The notes beneath the pieces are model-generated. The model saw only the letters and a program-made list of their open reading frames with translations. It was not told the origin of the DNA and ran no database searches. A stretch of 64,000 bases of DNA from Xylanibacter oryzae DSM 17970 (GTDB lineage Bacteria > Bacteroidota > Bacteroidia > Bacteroidales > Bacteroidaceae), in the NCBI RefSeq assembly GCF_000585355.1, contig NZ_KK073873.1, positions 1-64,000 of the forward strand, in the 5' to 3' direction. Positions 62,993-64,000 of the stretch are shown here, in pieces (within the stretch, counting starts at the first letter, position 1; the number at the start of each line of letters is the position of its first letter). The position numbers and the translations under genes were made by a program.

Positions 62993-64000
62993 TTATCTCC
63001 TTCCATTTAAGTCATTAATAATTGAGGTTTTGCATGCTTGCCATGCCGGTATACCAGTGCTAAGAAGATTCAGTACGAAACAGAATGCAAGTGCATAAAT
63101 AAATGTGGACATGTGGATAAGTATACTGGTGTTCACAATCGGTGGATTGTTGTATGAAAACGAAACTTCAGGCGTGAAGAGTAATTCATTGAAACAGTAT
63201 CCGCAAGTTATACTCATTAACAATCCTAATGCTCCTGCGCATAGTGTTACGATCATATTCTCGGTGATTATTTGGCTGGCTATGCTCCATTGCGTGCAAC
63301 CGAAGGCTCTACGTATACCTATCTCTGATATGCGTTGGCGCAGACGACTGTGTGTCATGCTACTCAAGTTGATGGCTGGAACAATTAGAAGGATAAGGAA
63401 CACAATCAGTTGTGTGCGATGTGCTGCAGAGACATCCGGTTCTATATTTGCTCCGAAACTGATTGCTCCCTTTTCTGTATTATAAGGGCGATTGCGGTTC
63501 AATATTTTTATTCCATTGTCTTTTATTGTGAGATTAAACTTGTTTACATTAGCTACGGCTTCAGCGTGTACTTTTGCTTCATCCTTAGGAGAATGCATTA
63601 ATATTGTTGTGCTGAACTCACCCATAACGTTATTCCAAACACTATTACATATTTCTTGATCGGTAGTATATGGTATCCATATTTGTGAGTATGACATTGT
63701 TGCAAGAGTAGAAACGTCATTTACAACTGCTGCAACTTTATATGGTATATGTTGTAGCATAAAGGTGCTTCCTACTACATTCCCTGTAGTATTGAATAGT
63801 CGTCTTGCTGTTGAACGACTGATTACGGCTAAAGATATCCCGGCCTTGAAATCAGCCTCATTGTATGGCTTACCGTATATGTATTCAAAATCGAACACAT
63901 GCCAAAAAGTTGCATCGGTAAGTTTGACGTCGGCTGTAAATGATTTTTTTCCATTTGCAGATAGTGGCTGACGTGTAGAATAAAAAGTATAGATAGTAAC
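62993..64000 (-). CDS. MacB/FtsX-type ABC transporter permease (5' end outside window)
   Basis: The reading frame is open to the right edge, so the N-terminus (first span and part of the periplasmic domain) is missing; 335 codons are present. Visible parts are the periplasmic segment ATFWHVFDFEYIYGKPYNEADFKAGISLAVIS, typical of MacB_PCD, then three spans with SRLRQRISEIGIRRAFGCTQWSIASQIITENM (FtsX signature) and IPAWQACKTSIINDLNGRR at the C-terminus. A GTG at 63898 is only an internal codon. It is a paralogue of the next permease, whose ATG begins 4 nt after its stop, and the two probably form a heterodimer. Confidence 0.9.
   Translation of the reverse strand, partial: VTIYTFYSTRQPLSANGKKSFTADVKLTDATFWHVFDFEYIYGKPYNEADFKAGISLAVISRSTARRLFNTTGNVVGSTFMLQHIPYKVAAVVNDVSTLATMSYSQIWIPYTTDQEICNSVWNNVMGEFSTTILMHSPKDEAKVHAEAVANVNKFNLTIKDNGIKILNRNRPYNTEKGAISFGANIEPDVSAAHRTQLIVFLILLIVPAINLSSMTHSRLRQRISEIGIRRAFGCTQWSIASQIITENMIVTLCAGALGLLMSITCGYCFNELLFTPEVSFSYNNPPIVNTSILIHMSTFIYALAFCFVLNLLSTGIPAWQACKTSIINDLNGRR

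Noticed and set aside
63898..63900. GTG as start of the last permease
   Set aside because: The frame stays open to 64000 and the upstream residues fit the MacB periplasmic domain, so the gene continues beyond the window.

Overview
The window is chromosomal DNA from a member of the Bacteroidota, most likely a Prevotellaceae (Prevotella-like) bacterium. Supporting signs are the TAnnTTTG -7 promoter boxes with a TTTG/TTG element 19-20 nt upstream, the scarcity of Shine-Dalgarno sequences, a SusC/SusD polysaccharide utilisation locus (PUL), a periplasmic-sensor AraC-type regulator, lipoproteins of the Cys-plus-acidic type, DUF4369-TlpA and DUF4143 proteins, and carboxynorspermidine metabolism. 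The DNA is AT-rich and the intergenic spaces are mostly marked by clear hairpin terminators.

Layout. 1-18.4 kb is mainly housekeeping: dnaA with a structured leader, a divergent TonB-dependent receptor and BASS-family transporter, a topoisomerase IV A / DUF3316-like / S41 protease operon with tRNA-Leu(UAG) behind it, glyS plus an FKBP-type lipoprotein, a free-standing 28-codon membrane ORF with its own promoter and terminator, a TauE/SafE-DUF1634 exporter pair, a TlpA-like thioredoxin, a 700-bp repeat-bearing intergenic region, and a three-gene envelope operon (barrel, BACON-like lipoprotein, S41 protease). 18.5-28 kb is an accessory defence region: a remnant of an MmcQ/YjbR gene, a HEAT-like protein, a Hachiman system (HamA nuclease and HamB helicase) with an unrecognised third gene one base downstream, a convergent PGN_0703-like restriction endonuclease, a broken AlbA_2/ATP-binding regulator and a second, shorter copy of the same debris, a DUF2971 gene, and a DUF4143 ATPase remnant.

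28-44 kb holds DoxX, then a PUL that appears aimed at alpha-1,5-arabinan: a kinase-less SusR-like sensor/regulator, SusC, SusD, a surface glycan-binding lipoprotein with a duplicated domain, and two GH43 enzymes. Class I fructose-bisphosphate aldolase and phosphoglycerate mutase lie between the regulator and susC on the other strand. A 21-bp-spaced direct repeat just upstream of the susC -7 box is a plausible binding site for the regulator. 44-64 kb holds a BlaI/BlaR1-like pair, dnaK, a BamE-like C-terminal protein, a DUF6621 / carboxynorspermidine dehydrogenase / recA operon, an intergenic region with large inverted repeats and a GC-rich small-ORF transcript, a SulP transporter, rhaD, and a run of two MacB-type permeases, TolC and an NtrC/NtrB-like two-component system that continues past the right end.

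The most interesting system is the three-gene Hachiman operon. Its third member (22603-23949) has no domain I recognise, and the operon promoter lies inside a perfect palindrome. Other points worth following are two promoters placed so close to start codons that the mRNAs should be leaderless, a candidate BlaI operator within its own promoter, and several palindromic repeats that no gene explains.
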